From NCBI GenBank assembly GCA_014240065.1, contig JAAZXR010000002.1, positions 1-64,000 on the forward strand: a stretch of DNA of 64,000 nt. Reading direction: 5' to 3'. The stretch comes from Myxococcales bacterium (GTDB lineage Bacteria; Myxococcota_A; Polyangia; Nannocystales; Nannocystaceae). Positions 33,380 to 42,675 of the stretch are shown here, in pieces. The stretch's first letter is position 1. Each line of letters begins with the position of its first letter. The position numbers and the translations under genes were made by a program. The notes below the pieces were generated by a model. It did no database searches, was not told the DNA's origin, and saw only the letters and a list, made by a program, of their open reading frames with translations.

Positions 33380-34387
33380 ATGAAGCTGGAGCAAAAGAGA
33401 ATGGACATCGAGGTGAGTGATGAAGAATTCGGTGAGACGCTCCGCAGGCTCTGCTTGTCGATGGATCCTCGGCAGGCGGTTGTCGACTCCTTCGCGTCGA
33501 TGCTCCCGTCGATCAGGGCCCGGCTGTATTGCTTCGAAGCTACTGGCCGTTCAGGCCACTGGTTTTGGTCGAGGAATGTCGAAGGGCACGGATCCGCCAG
33601 CATCCTGACCGACGCGACGCTGCAAGCGCTGCGAAACCGGGTCGGACAAGGTCCAGCAATCGTTGACCTTGGCGCGGTTGGTCGACCTCGCGATGAGGTC
33701 GCCGCGCTGTCTCGCTTGTGCGCGAACGCGAAGCTCCGAGAGGCGACGCACCTGGCGATGTTGATCCCGGGCGACGTGACCTGCTGGCTGAGCTTGGACG
33801 GTGATGATCGATCGAGCTTTGATGAAGCCTGCGCGCTGTTGCGTCGATGCGCGCAGGAGATTCAGCACTGCTTGTCGAGTCAGGCGGCGTTCGCTGCGAG
33901 TTTTCGGAGCAGCCTCGGCGCCTCGGGCTTGCTCGAGGCGATCTCGGAGCCAGCCTTCCTGGTGACGCGCCAGGGTATTCCGCTCGCGTGCAACGCCCCG
34001 GCCAAGGAGACCTTTGAGCGCTGGCCCGGCTGGCTGAGCGCCTCAGTTAACGGCGATTCCATGCCGAGTGGGGTCAACGTAATTCCGATGAAGCTTGGAG
34101 AGGTCGACATGGATCTTGTCCTCGCGAAGGCGCTGGAGAATGCCGACAGCGAGCCAGGCCGGCGCGAGGGCCTGAACGGAGAGTGGAGCGCCAACATCGG
34201 GCTTACTCCGAGCCTACAGCGGGTCGCGAATCTCATGGTCGAGGGGCTGAGCGACAGGCTCATCGCGGAGCAGCTTGGGCTCACCTTCAATTCGGTGCGC
34301 ACCTACGCCCGCCGTATCTACGCCACTACCGGCGTAAAGAATCGCGTTGAGCTCACGAGGCTCGCGCTCCACGAGCAACGTCGTTAG
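33380..34387 (+). CDS. LuxR-type transcriptional regulator with unrecognised sensor region
   Basis: This 335-aa protein has a C-terminal LuxR/GerE helix-turn-helix (residues of about 270-335), seen as LTPSLQRVANLMVEGLSDRL and IAEQLGLTFNSVRTYARRIY. The N-terminal 250 residues lack a receiver Asp pattern and AHL-binding residues that I can recognise. A stretch around FLVTRQGIPLACNAPA could be a PAS-like segment, as in related regulators. The ATG at 33380 is chosen; the frame extends 65 codons upstream into the esterase gene. Its stop is shared with the convergent acyltransferase gene (TTAG, 4-nt overlap). Confidence 0.8.
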   Translation: MKLEQKRMDIEVSDEEFGETLRRLCLSMDPRQAVVDSFASMLPSIRARLYCFEATGRSGHWFWSRNVEGHGSASILTDATLQALRNRVGQGPAIVDLGAVGRPRDEVAALSRLCANAKLREATHLAMLIPGDVTCWLSLDGDDRSSFDEACALLRRCAQEIQHCLSSQAAFAASFRSSLGASGLLEAISEPAFLVTRQGIPLACNAPAKETFERWPGWLSASVNGDSMPSGVNVIPMKLGEVDMDLVLAKALENADSEPGRREGLNGEWSANIGLTPSLQRVANLMVEGLSDRLIAEQLGLTFNSVRTYARRIYATTGVKNRVELTRLALHEQRR

Positions 34388-35586
34388 TTCGCGCCAGCTC
34401 GTTTGTCGGTTGTGGGGCTCGGCGGGCGCCGCGAGGTGCTCGCGGGGGGAGACTCACTCGGGACGGCACGGCGTAGCAGCCACTCGGCGCCGTAGCGAAA
34501 CTGGATGCGGCGCCACCGGTGCGCGATCCACATGGAGCCGACCAGCGTGCCGAGCAGGATAGCGCTCGCTGTGGTCACGTCGCAGGCTTGCCACAGCCCC
34601 AGCGGCCGCACAAGCTCGCGAAAAACGACGACGTGGACAATCAGAGCCGACAGCGAGCAGCGGCCCAGAGAGCACAGCGGGCCCGCCCATCGCAGGCCAG
34701 CTTTTCTTTCTCGCGCGAGCAGCGCCGCCATCACGACCGCGAGGGCTCCTCCCATGAGGAGGATGAACGCCGGCGTGCACGGGAAGAACGGGATATTGAG
34801 TTTGAAGATGCGAGGGTGGGAGAGCGCGAGCGGCAATCGCAGGACGTGGTAGCTCACGACCATCGCGCCGCCGACGAGCGCGAGGACCCCACCCCACACC
34901 GCGAGCCGTCGAGGCGCTCTCGTTTGGGGAACGACCGCGCCGCAGATAGCGCCCCAACCAAAGATCGCGAACCACGGGAGGATCGGAAATTGACCCTCGG
35001 CGAGCGCGAGTCTCAGGTGGCCGCCTCGGAGGACGCCACCGGTGGTGCTCATGGGATCGGCGCCGGTCATTCGGAGGTTCGTCAGGTGCGCCGGGGTTCC
35101 TAGGAGCCCTTGGACCCAAGGCGTGGCGGCGAGGACCGCCACGCAGACCGTCGCGAGCAAGACACCTCGTCTTCCAAACAGCGCGATTACGAGCTGCGAG
35201 AGACCGATGAGATGGAGGACGTACCAGGATCGCAGCGTGAACCAACTCGGCGTCAAGAGGCTCAACAGATATCCGAACAGTAGAATTGTAACTCCTCGAG
35301 TCCCGAGGACGCGTCTCGCTGCGCGAAGAGAGGAGCGCTCCGCGCGACCCAGAAAAAGGGCGGCGCCGACACCGGCGAGCATTAAGAAGGCCGGCGCCGC
35401 ACCGCCACCGAGGATGTTGATTCCAAGCAGGACCGGGTAGTCGGTGATCCGATGGCCGGGCGCTGGACCCCGCCACAACCACACGCCGAGGTGCTGCTCC
35501 ATCATGAGCAATACGGCGACGCCGCGCAGGAGATCGAAGCTGTCGATCCTGCGCGCGGTGGTCGGCGACTCATCTCGATTGGTCAC
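34384..35586 (-). CDS. Membrane acyltransferase, HGSNAT/DUF1624-like
   Basis: This 400-aa polytopic membrane protein starts with the family motif RRIDSFDLLRGVAVLLMMEQH, split over the first membrane segment (residues of about 11-35). The His that follows is the conserved one in heparan-alpha-glucosaminide N-acetyltransferase-like proteins. About ten hydrophobic segments follow. The probable activity is acetylation of a cell-surface sugar or lipid using cytoplasmic acetyl-CoA, but the substrate is unknown. GTG at 35586 overlaps the modC 3' end by 17 nt. An in-frame ATG at 35688 would overlap by over 100 nt and adds Ser-rich residues. Confidence 0.72.
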   Translation of the reverse strand: MTNRDESPTTARRIDSFDLLRGVAVLLMMEQHLGVWLWRGPAPGHRITDYPVLLGINILGGGAAPAFLMLAGVGAALFLGRAERSSLRAARRVLGTRGVTILLFGYLLSLLTPSWFTLRSWYVLHLIGLSQLVIALFGRRGVLLATVCVAVLAATPWVQGLLGTPAHLTNLRMTGADPMSTTGGVLRGGHLRLALAEGQFPILPWFAIFGWGAICGAVVPQTRAPRRLAVWGGVLALVGGAMVVSYHVLRLPLALSHPRIFKLNIPFFPCTPAFILLMGGALAVVMAALLARERKAGLRWAGPLCSLGRCSLSALIVHVVVFRELVRPLGLWQACDVTTASAILLGTLVGSMWIAHRWRRIQFRYGAEWLLRRAVPSESPPASTSRRPPSPTTDKRAGAN

Positions 35587-36244
35587 GGCCTTGATCCTCG
35601 ATGAGGCTGTGGTTCTCGATCCGAAGCACGCGAGGCGCGATCTTGGCGAACCACTTGGGGTGGTGGGACACGATGATATGCGGTCCATCCCGCTTTTGAA
35701 GCCCCCTCACGATCGCGTCCACGAGCGCGGACCTCGACGCCTCGGCCACGTGCGCGAGGGGTTCGTCCAACGCCAAGTGGCGCGGAGCCGAAGCGAAGGC
35801 GCGCGCCAAGCTCGTCCGGGAAGCCTCCCCGCCCGAGAGCTTCGCCGCGGGTCTACTGCGCAGCGGAGCGAGCCCGAAGTCTTCGATCCACTCCGCGCAG
35901 ACATCCTCGCGCGGGCTGGAAGCCAGACCCCGGAAGACCGCCCCTAGCGCGACATTCTCGACCACGCTCTGGCCGGGGAAGAGCGTGGGATCTTGAGGGA
36001 CGTAGCCGAAGCAGCGGGCCTCGCTGGGAACGAGGAGCTCTGGACCGCTGGACCACACCGCGGCGTCCCAGCGCACCTCTCCGCCCAGAGGGGCGACGAG
36101 GCCGAGGAGCGCGCGGAGCAACGTTGTCTTGCCGCTCCCATTGGGTCCCGTCACGAGGAGAACATCGCCTCGTGACGCCGCGAACTCAGCGTACAGGGGT
36201 GTGTCTCCTCCTACGAACAGCTCAAGATCAACGCGCAACGTCAT
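35570..36244 (-). CDS. modC: Molybdate ABC transporter ATP-binding protein, short form
   Basis: This is a 224-aa ABC ATPase with Walker A GPNGSGKTT near residue 33, signature LSGGEASR near residue 135, Walker B HLALDEPL and the switch histidine in IIVSHHPKW. Standard ModC is about 350 aa, with a C-terminal TOBE domain that binds oxyanion. That domain is missing here, as in TupC-type and some minimal molybdate systems. ATG at 36244 overlaps modB by 4 nt. Together with modB and modA it forms a complete importer for molybdate or tungstate; sequence does not separate the two. Confidence 0.85.
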   Translation of the reverse strand: MTLRVDLELFVGGDTPLYAEFAASRGDVLLVTGPNGSGKTTLLRALLGLVAPLGGEVRWDAAVWSSGPELLVPSEARCFGYVPQDPTLFPGQSVVENVALGAVFRGLASSPREDVCAEWIEDFGLAPLRSRPAAKLSGGEASRTSLARAFASAPRHLALDEPLAHVAEASRSALVDAIVRGLQKRDGPHIIVSHHPKWFAKIAPRVLRIENHSLIEDQGRDQSR

Positions 36245-37047
36245 GAGGATCGGAGCACCCTTCCGCTGAGGATCATGATGAGAAACGAGACGACGATGAG
36301 AGACACGGACAGCGCGACGGCGCTGTCTTGGTCTCGTTGCAAGATCTGATAGACCGCGAGCGGGACCGTCCGCGTGCGACCGGGGAAGCTCCCCGCGAAG
36401 GTGATGGTGGCTCCAAACTCTCCGAGGGCACGCCCGAAACAAAGCGCCGTGGCGGCGAAGAGGGGGCGGCGCAGCTGGGGGATGACGATGTGGCGCAAGC
36501 GGACATAGGCGCTGGCACCGAGGGTTCGGGCGACGTCATCATGTGCGCTCGAGAGCCCTCGGAACGCGGCCTCGGCCGACAAAATGATCAGCGGCATCGA
36601 CACGAACGCGGCGGCGAGGATCGCGGCCAGGCCGGTGAATGAGATCGACAGCCCGATGGCTTCAAGTTGCGTCCCCAAGATTCCCTTGCGCCCGAAGGTG
36701 AGGAGGAGGCCGGTCCCCGCGACCACCGGTGGCATCACCAAGGGGGTCATGGCGAGTCCCCGCACCAGCCGCGCCCCGAATTGGGGGTCCCGAGACAGCC
36801 ACCACGCGATGGGGAGGCCCAGCACCGCGCAGAGCAGGGTGGCGGCGCTCGCGACGCCCAACGACACTCGAATCGCCTGTAACGAGGCCGGGCGCCAGAG
36901 GGCCTGCATGGCCTCGCTGGACACACCTAGCCAGATCAGCGCGCAGATCGGGAGGGCGATAAACATCAGCCCAGGGACGCTGGTCAGCAGCGGCAGCCAT
37001 CGTCCCCATCGTCTCGGCGAGGGTCTCGTGCTCAGCGTCGTCGTCAT
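36241..37047 (-). CDS. modB: Molybdate ABC transporter permease
   Basis: This 268-aa inner-membrane permease has about six hydrophobic segments. The cytoplasmic EAA-type loop reads AARTLGAS-like (here VARTLGASAYVRLRHIVIPQ) and GRALGEFGATITFAG, the ModB hallmark, follows near residue 200. ATG at 37047 overlaps the modA stop by 4 nt (ATGA), and the stop overlaps modC by 4 nt. The frame is open upstream, but that part is a shadow of modA. Confidence 0.9.
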   Translation of the reverse strand: MTTTLSTRPSPRRWGRWLPLLTSVPGLMFIALPICALIWLGVSSEAMQALWRPASLQAIRVSLGVASAATLLCAVLGLPIAWWLSRDPQFGARLVRGLAMTPLVMPPVVAGTGLLLTFGRKGILGTQLEAIGLSISFTGLAAILAAAFVSMPLIILSAEAAFRGLSSAHDDVARTLGASAYVRLRHIVIPQLRRPLFAATALCFGRALGEFGATITFAGSFPGRTRTVPLAVYQILQRDQDSAVALSVSLIVVSFLIMILSGRVLRSS

Positions 37048-37811
37048 CGCGGAGCCTCCGCTCGGAGGCTCGGTAGCGCCGCCTCCACCTCGCGGACAAA
37101 CTCGAGGGCGAGCTCCCGGTGCGCGCTCGACTCGTTCACAGCGCTCACGTAGAAAATCGGCGTGGTGTCGACCGGAAGACAGTGGAAGCGCCGCGGGAGC
37201 GACGCGCATTGTTGGGTGTAGACGATGGCGAGGTCGACTTCGCCAGCGGTGAGGCGACGCGCTACGGCGAGGGCGCTGGCTTCAAATGATCGAACCCGGC
37301 GCAGAACCTCGGTGATCTCGCCCGATTCGGAGAGCCACCGCTGGGTATATTGCCCGAGCGGAACCGAAGGATCGGCGACGGCGATGGTCGTCGCGCGCGC
37401 GACGAGCGATGGCAGGCGCGGCTGATCGTCGCCGCGCCGCGTCTGTGGGTACGCCAGGGCGAGGCCTGTCGCCGTGATGATGACAGGCTCGCTGGTGATC
37501 GCGGAACGATGCAGCGCCTCACCAAGATCGACGCGCGCGGACACAAAGACGTCGTACGGAGCACCGTCGACGAGCTGGCGAGCCAGGCGACTTGAACTGT
37601 CGCCGATGATTTCCACGCGGACGCCGGGGTGGCTGTCCTCAAAGGCCCGCCCCCGCGCCTCGAGGGTGGACTGCATGGAGGACGCTGCGCCAACGAAGAG
37701 GGTGGCTGACGGAGTGGGCGCGCAGCCGCCCATAAGCCCTACGGACACCAGGGAGGCGAGGACGCCGGGTGGCGAGACACCGCGGCGCCGTCGGAGCATC
37801 CGCGACGGCAT
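37044..37811 (-). CDS. modA: Molybdate ABC transporter substrate-binding lipoprotein
   Basis: This 255-aa binding protein delivers molybdate to ModBC. The N-terminal signal ends in a lipobox (GLMGGC near residue 30), so it is membrane-anchored. ModA motifs are FVGAASSMQSTLEA, GDSSSRLARQLVDGAPYDVFVSA, and the C-terminal VDLAIVYTQQC. It is first in the modABC operon. No ModE-type regulator or recognisable Mo riboswitch is seen in the 61 nt before the divergent dinB. Confidence 0.88.
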   Translation of the reverse strand: MPSRMLRRRRGVSPPGVLASLVSVGLMGGCAPTPSATLFVGAASSMQSTLEARGRAFEDSHPGVRVEIIGDSSSRLARQLVDGAPYDVFVSARVDLGEALHRSAITSEPVIITATGLALAYPQTRRGDDQPRLPSLVARATTIAVADPSVPLGQYTQRWLSESGEITEVLRRVRSFEASALAVARRLTAGEVDLAIVYTQQCASLPRRFHCLPVDTTPIFYVSAVNESSAHRELALEFVREVEAALPSLRAEAPR

Positions 37812-37872
37812 GACGACAGCCTACCAGACGCGAGCGCCGCGAGATATGCTCTGCGTGGCGTTTCGAGCAGCT

Positions 37873-39117
37873 ATGAGCAAGGTCATCCTCCATGTGGACA
37901 TGGACGCTTTCTACGCGTCTGTGGAGGTGTTGGATCGACCGGAATATCGCGGTCTGCCTCTGCTCGTCGGTGGCGCGGGCGCACGGGGAGTGGTGGCGGC
38001 CGCGAGCTATGAGGCGCGGACGTTCGGCTGTCACTCGGCGCAGCCCATGGCGGTCGCGCTCAGACGTTGCCCTCACGCGACGGTGGTGTCGCCACGGATG
38101 GCCCGTTACCGGGACATTTCGAGGTCCGTGTTCAAGATTTTTGAATCCTATACACCCGTGATTGAGCCGCTCTCTATCGACGAGGCGTTTTTGGACGTGA
38201 CCGAGTCTCAGGCGTTGTTTGGAGCCGGAGAGACGATCGCCGCGAAGATTCGGGCTGATGTCCGTGAGCGCGTAGGGATCACGTGTTCTATCGGAGTGTC
38301 GGGCGTGAAGTTCGTGGCGAAGCTCGCGAGCGCTTATGAGAAACCAGACGGACTCACGGTGGTAGGGGTCGGGGACGAACAAGAATTTCTCGACCCGCTC
38401 CCGGTCAACAAACTGTGGGGGGTCGGCCCGAAGACGCACGCCAAGCTGCGAGAGATTAATGTGCACACAATACGGGCGCTGCGTGAGGTGGAGGTCGAGC
38501 GGCTCGAACAGTTGTTTGGCGACCCCGGTCGACAACTCGGTCGCCTCGCACGCGGCGTCGATCTTCGTGAGGTGACCCCTGGCCGAGTCGCGGTGCAGGT
38601 GTCGCGGGAAGACACCTACCCGACAGACTTGACCACCCGCGACCAGGTCTACGCCTGCCTCCTCTCCCAGGCGACGAGCGTCGCTGATCGGCTGACAAGG
38701 TCCGGTCGTCGGGCGCGGCAGGTGTTCATCAAGATCCGCGGCGGTGACTTTCACACCGTGACGCGACAGCGGACGTTCGAGCACCTCACAGCGGAGGCGA
38801 GCACGATCTACGACGCGGCGAAGGAGCTGTTTGACGCCCTTGGTTGGGAACCTCTCGCCATCCGTCTCACCGGCGTCGGGGTCGCAGGCTTTGAAGGAGC
38901 GACCGAGGACCCGCAGCTAGAGCTGTTCGGCGAGGAGGCGGCGCTCGGAGCCGGGCCCGCGTCGGAGGACAGGGCTCGGCGACGGGTGGTTCAAGAGACG
39001 ATGACGGCCGTGCGATCGCGGTTTGGCGCGGAGAAATTGGCACCGGCGGGGGGGCGCTCGTCTACGCCTTCACTCGGCGGACGGGCCACGTCACGAAATC
39101 AAGACGAGGATGATTAG
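37873..39117 (+). CDS. dinB: DNA polymerase IV
   Basis: DinB is a Y-family translesion polymerase. The 414-aa protein begins with ILHVDMDAFYASVE (catalytic Asp). It contains SYEARTFGCHSAQPM, the second catalytic motif SIDEAFLDV near residue 100, and the helix-hairpin-helix region PVNKLWGVGPKTHAKL near residue 177. The little-finger domain and a C-terminal clamp-binding peptide QLELF near residue 355 follow. ATG at 37873 gives the family N-terminus; an ATG ten codons earlier is possible. No LexA box is recognised upstream. The stop is shared with the convergent orn gene (TTAG). Confidence 0.95.
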   Translation: MSKVILHVDMDAFYASVEVLDRPEYRGLPLLVGGAGARGVVAAASYEARTFGCHSAQPMAVALRRCPHATVVSPRMARYRDISRSVFKIFESYTPVIEPLSIDEAFLDVTESQALFGAGETIAAKIRADVRERVGITCSIGVSGVKFVAKLASAYEKPDGLTVVGVGDEQEFLDPLPVNKLWGVGPKTHAKLREINVHTIRALREVEVERLEQLFGDPGRQLGRLARGVDLREVTPGRVAVQVSREDTYPTDLTTRDQVYACLLSQATSVADRLTRSGRRARQVFIKIRGGDFHTVTRQRTFEHLTAEASTIYDAAKELFDALGWEPLAIRLTGVGVAGFEGATEDPQLELFGEEAALGAGPASEDRARRRVVQETMTAVRSRFGAEKLAPAGGRSSTPSLGGRATSRNQDEDD

Positions 39118-39668
39118 GCGTCGCTCGGCGCGCGAAATACTCGGTCCTTGTAGTAGGCGAGCTCCGCGATCGACTCGCAGATGTCGCCGAGGGCGCGATG
39201 CTGCTCTCGTTTTGGATAAGGTGCCAACGCGGGGTACCAACGGGTCGCCATCACCTTGAACGAGGTCACGTCCACGCTGCGGTAGTGGAGGAAGTTCGCG
39301 AGCGCCGGCATGTATCGCACGATGAATCGGCGATCTTGCCCGATGCTGTTGCCGCACAGGGGCGACGCGCCCGCCTCGCAGTGCTTCGCGAGGAACTCAA
39401 GCGTCCGCCGCTCGGCGTCCTCCACCGAGATTTTGGACGCCTTGACGGCCGCGGTGAGACCGCTCGATCCGTGGTGCGTCGTATTCCATTCGTCCATACG
39501 ATCGAGGACCTCATCGGGCTGATACACGATCAGCTCCGGCCCTTTCTCGAGGATGTTGAGGGCGCCGTCTGTGACGATGGTGGCGATCTCAAGAACGTGA
39601 CATGTCTCGGGATCGAGCCCGGACATCTCCATGTCGATCCAGATGAGCGGCGGGTGCTGCGTGTTCAC
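39114..39668 (-). CDS. orn: Oligoribonuclease
   Basis: Orn degrades 2- to 5-nt RNA, including pGpG from cyclic-di-GMP turnover. The 184-aa DEDDh exonuclease begins with LIWIDMEMSGLDPETC (catalytic Asp-Glu), has a central GNSIGQDRRFIVRYMP and DVTSFKVMA, and ends with the HRALGDICESI motif carrying the catalytic His and Asp. The start is GTG at 39668. It shares its last 4 nt with dinB (convergent). Confidence 0.95.
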   Translation of the reverse strand: MNTQHPPLIWIDMEMSGLDPETCHVLEIATIVTDGALNILEKGPELIVYQPDEVLDRMDEWNTTHHGSSGLTAAVKASKISVEDAERRTLEFLAKHCEAGASPLCGNSIGQDRRFIVRYMPALANFLHYRSVDVTSFKVMATRWYPALAPYPKREQHRALGDICESIAELAYYKDRVFRAPSDA

Positions 39669-39782
39669 GCGTCGAAGATAGCAGCATGATGGGGGTTCGT
39701 CGCGCGGCCGCGGGATCCCTCGGGCGTGAGGGCGGAGTCCCCGTCACGGGACGCCCCAACCCCTCTGTGGTAGCTTCCGGCG

Positions 39783-41735
39783 ATGCCTCGCTCGCAGTAC
39801 CTCGGGTGCCTTTCGATCGGAATTTTGCTCGCCCTCACGAGCTGTCGAGGGGGATCAACGGCGACGCCCACCAGCGCGGATTCACGCGCGGCCTCGGGCG
39901 CCGCCTCCGCCGACGCGACGGCGGCATCTGAGCCGGTCTCGAGCGTGTCCGCGAGGTTTGAGAAGCGCGAGGTCGAGATACCGATGCGGGACGGGGTCAC
40001 GCTCTTCACGACGATCTACGCGCCGAAGGCCCGCGAGGCGGCGCTCCCCATGCTCATGATCCGCACCCCTTACTCCGTCGCCCCCTACGGCGAGGATGAG
40101 TTTCCAGATCGGCTTGGTCCGAGCGACGCGATGATGGAGGACGGATATATCTACGTCTACCAAGATGTCCGAGGGCGGTTCATGTCTGGTGGGGAGTTCG
40201 TGAACATGACCCCTCACGAAGGCCCACTCGAGACGAGCGAGAGCACGGACACCTATGACACCGTCGATTGGCTGCTCGACAACGTCGACGGGCACAACGG
40301 CCGGGTCGGACAATGGGGGATCTCGTATCCGGGGTTCTACGCGGCCGCGGGCATGATCTCTCATCACCCCGCGCTCGTCGCCGTCTCGCCACAAGCCCCC
40401 ATCGCGGACTGGTGGTACGACGACTTTCATCATCACGGCGCGTTCTTTCTGCCCCATGCGTTTAATTTCCTGGCGGTCTTTGGGCGGCCGCGGACGGGGC
40501 CCACGAAGGAGTGGGGGCCGCGCTTTGATCACGGGACCGAGGATGGCTTTCAGTTTTTCATGGAGCTTGGGCCGCTTGAGAACGCGCGCGGGCGGTACCT
40601 GGGCCAACACAACGCCTTCTGGAACGCGATCGTCGCACACCCCAACTACGACGAGTTCTGGCGCTCGCGCGACATTTTGCCGCACTTGTCCGACGTGGCG
40701 CCCGCGGTGATGACCGTGGGCGGATGGTTCGATGCCGAGGACCTCTACGGACCGTTGAAGATCTACGAGGCGGTGGAACGCAACAACCCTGACGTGTTCA
40801 ATATGCTCGTGATGGGTCCGTGGCGTCACGGCGGCTGGTCGAGGAGCGCGGGAGATCACCTCGGTGATGTCGCCTTCGGAGCGAAGACCTCGCGCTTTTA
40901 TCAAGAAGAGGTAGAGCGCCGGTTCTTCGGTCATTTCCTGCGAGGGGAGGGGGCACTCGATCTCCCAGAGGCGTTGGTGTTTGAGACTGGCAGCAACCAG
41001 TGGCGGTCATTTGATGAGTGGCCGCCGTCTACCTCGACCTCGGGGGCGTTGTTTCTCGGCGGGGGCGGCAGCTTGGGGCAGGTGGCGCCGAACGACCGGA
41101 GCGCGAGAGATCGCTTCGTGAGCGACCCGGAGCATCCCGTGCCCTTCACCGAGGACGTCGCCACAGGGATGACGCGCGAATATATGACCGACGACCAACG
41201 ATTCGCGTCGCGGCGGCCGGACGTTCTGACGTATCAGACCGCGCCCCTCGACGCGGGGGTGAGCCTCGCCGGCCCGATCGAAGCTGAGCTTTGGGTGACC
41301 ACCGATCATCAGGACGCCGACTGGATCGTTAAGTTGATCGATGTGTTCCCGAATGATGCGAAGGACCACGAGTTCCTCAGCGAAGGCCAGCACATGAGCG
41401 GCTACCAGATGATGGTGCGCAGCGAGGTGCTCCGGGGTCGGTTTCGAAATTCTCCCGAGCGGCCGGAGCCGTTTGCTTCAGGGGAGCCAACGCGGATCAC
41501 GGTGCAGCTGCAGGACGTGCTGCACCGCTTTGAGCCTGGGCATCGGATCATGGTGCAGATTCAGAGCACGTGGTTCCCGCTCGTGGATCGGAACCCGCAA
41601 CGCTGGGTGGACAACATCTTCCTCGCGACGGAAGCGGACTTTGAGGCGGCGACCCATGAGGTGCTGCGGGAACGCGAACACCCCAGCGCGCTCCGATTCT
41701 CGACGGTCCCGCCGCAGAACACGACGGCGCCATGA
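39783..41735 (+). CDS. CocE/NonD (X-Pro dipeptidyl-peptidase S15) family lipoprotein hydrolase
   Basis: This is a 650-aa secreted hydrolase anchored through a lipobox (LTSC near residue 21). The alpha/beta-hydrolase domain contains IPMRDGVTLFTTIYAP near residue 60, YVYQDVRGRFMSGG near residue 125, and the nucleophile elbow GQWGISYPGF near residue 180. MGPWRHGGW carries the catalytic His. The C-terminal jelly-roll (LWVTTDHQDADWIVKL and onwards, residues of about 500-645) is typical of the family. Members cleave X-Pro peptides, esters such as cocaine, or antibiotic acyl groups; substrate is not predictable. Its stop overlaps the EamA transporter start by 4 nt (ATGA), suggesting export or uptake of a product. 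Confidence 0.9.
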   Translation: MPRSQYLGCLSIGILLALTSCRGGSTATPTSADSRAASGAASADATAASEPVSSVSARFEKREVEIPMRDGVTLFTTIYAPKAREAALPMLMIRTPYSVAPYGEDEFPDRLGPSDAMMEDGYIYVYQDVRGRFMSGGEFVNMTPHEGPLETSESTDTYDTVDWLLDNVDGHNGRVGQWGISYPGFYAAAGMISHHPALVAVSPQAPIADWWYDDFHHHGAFFLPHAFNFLAVFGRPRTGPTKEWGPRFDHGTEDGFQFFMELGPLENARGRYLGQHNAFWNAIVAHPNYDEFWRSRDILPHLSDVAPAVMTVGGWFDAEDLYGPLKIYEAVERNNPDVFNMLVMGPWRHGGWSRSAGDHLGDVAFGAKTSRFYQEEVERRFFGHFLRGEGALDLPEALVFETGSNQWRSFDEWPPSTSTSGALFLGGGGSLGQVAPNDRSARDRFVSDPEHPVPFTEDVATGMTREYMTDDQRFASRRPDVLTYQTAPLDAGVSLAGPIEAELWVTTDHQDADWIVKLIDVFPNDAKDHEFLSEGQHMSGYQMMVRSEVLRGRFRNSPERPEPFASGEPTRITVQLQDVLHRFEPGHRIMVQIQSTWFPLVDRNPQRWVDNIFLATEADFEAATHEVLREREHPSALRFSTVPPQNTTAP

Positions 41736-42622
41736 CCGCGGAACCCAGCGGCGCTCCGCGCGCGGGTCGCATCGGGCTCGCTCTTGTCGTGGCGGTCTTC
41801 GCGGTGTCATGCGCGGCGATCTTCTTTCGCCTCGCGGCGCCGACACACCCAGTGGTGATGGCGGGGACCCGCCTGACGATCGCGGCGCTCGTGTTCGCGG
41901 TCCCGACGTTGCGTTCGATTCGCAGCGGGAGACTGCCACCTGCGCAGGTGCGGGCGGCGGTCATCGGAGGCCTGTGGTACGCGCTGCACTTCGGGACGTG
42001 GGTGACCTCCTTGACGCTCACTTCCGTCGCCGCGTCTGTGTCGTTGGTGACGGCCACGCCCTTGATCTTAGGGATCGTCGCCCTGAAGACCGGCAAAGAT
42101 CGACCGACGGGGCGGATGTGGGTGAGCTTGGGGGTGGTGCTCGCGGGGTTGGTCGTGTTGGGCGTGGAGCACGGCGGCGGGGACTCCGGCGGCGGTCAGC
42201 TCCTCGGGGACGGGCTCGCGCTCGCGGGCGCCGCGGCGATGGCCGGCTATATGCTCCTCGTGCGGGCGCAGGGAGAGCACCTCGACACCATCGCATTCTC
42301 CGGAGTCGCGCTCGCGGTGGGCGCGACGGCGCTGTTGCTGTGGTCCTTGGTGCTGGGGATTCCACTTGAGATCCCCACCCCGCAGGCGGGTTTTTGGATC
42401 TTGATGGCCGCGCTCGTGCCTCAGTTGATCGGTCACACGACGCTCACGTGGACCCTGAAGTATCTGCCACCAACAGGGGTCGCGATCGCGGCGGTCTCCG
42501 AGCCGGTGGTGTCCACCTTGCTCGGGGTGGTCGTCCTCCATGAGGGGGTGGGGGCGGTCGCCGCCGTCGGCTGCGGGTTGACCTTGGTCGGCGTCGCGAT
42601 CGCGGCGACCCGGCGGCGATGA
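41732..42622 (+). CDS. EamA/DMT-superfamily transporter
   Basis: This 296-aa inner-membrane protein has ten hydrophobic segments arranged as two EamA repeats (first around residues 10-145, second around 160-290). The repeat ends carry the typical VSLVTATPLILGIVAL and LKYLPPTGVAIAAVSEPV signatures. It probably exports a metabolite. It is translationally coupled to the upstream CocE-like gene by a 4-nt overlap. Confidence 0.88.
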   Translation: MTAEPSGAPRAGRIGLALVVAVFAVSCAAIFFRLAAPTHPVVMAGTRLTIAALVFAVPTLRSIRSGRLPPAQVRAAVIGGLWYALHFGTWVTSLTLTSVAASVSLVTATPLILGIVALKTGKDRPTGRMWVSLGVVLAGLVVLGVEHGGGDSGGGQLLGDGLALAGAAAMAGYMLLVRAQGEHLDTIAFSGVALAVGATALLLWSLVLGIPLEIPTPQAGFWILMAALVPQLIGHTTLTWTLKYLPPTGVAIAAVSEPVVSTLLGVVVLHEGVGAVAAVGCGLTLVGVAIAATRRR

Positions 42623-42675
42623 GTGGCTCGCGGGACGCTCGCGCAGCGGACAGACACCTACGAGTGGCGCGCGGC

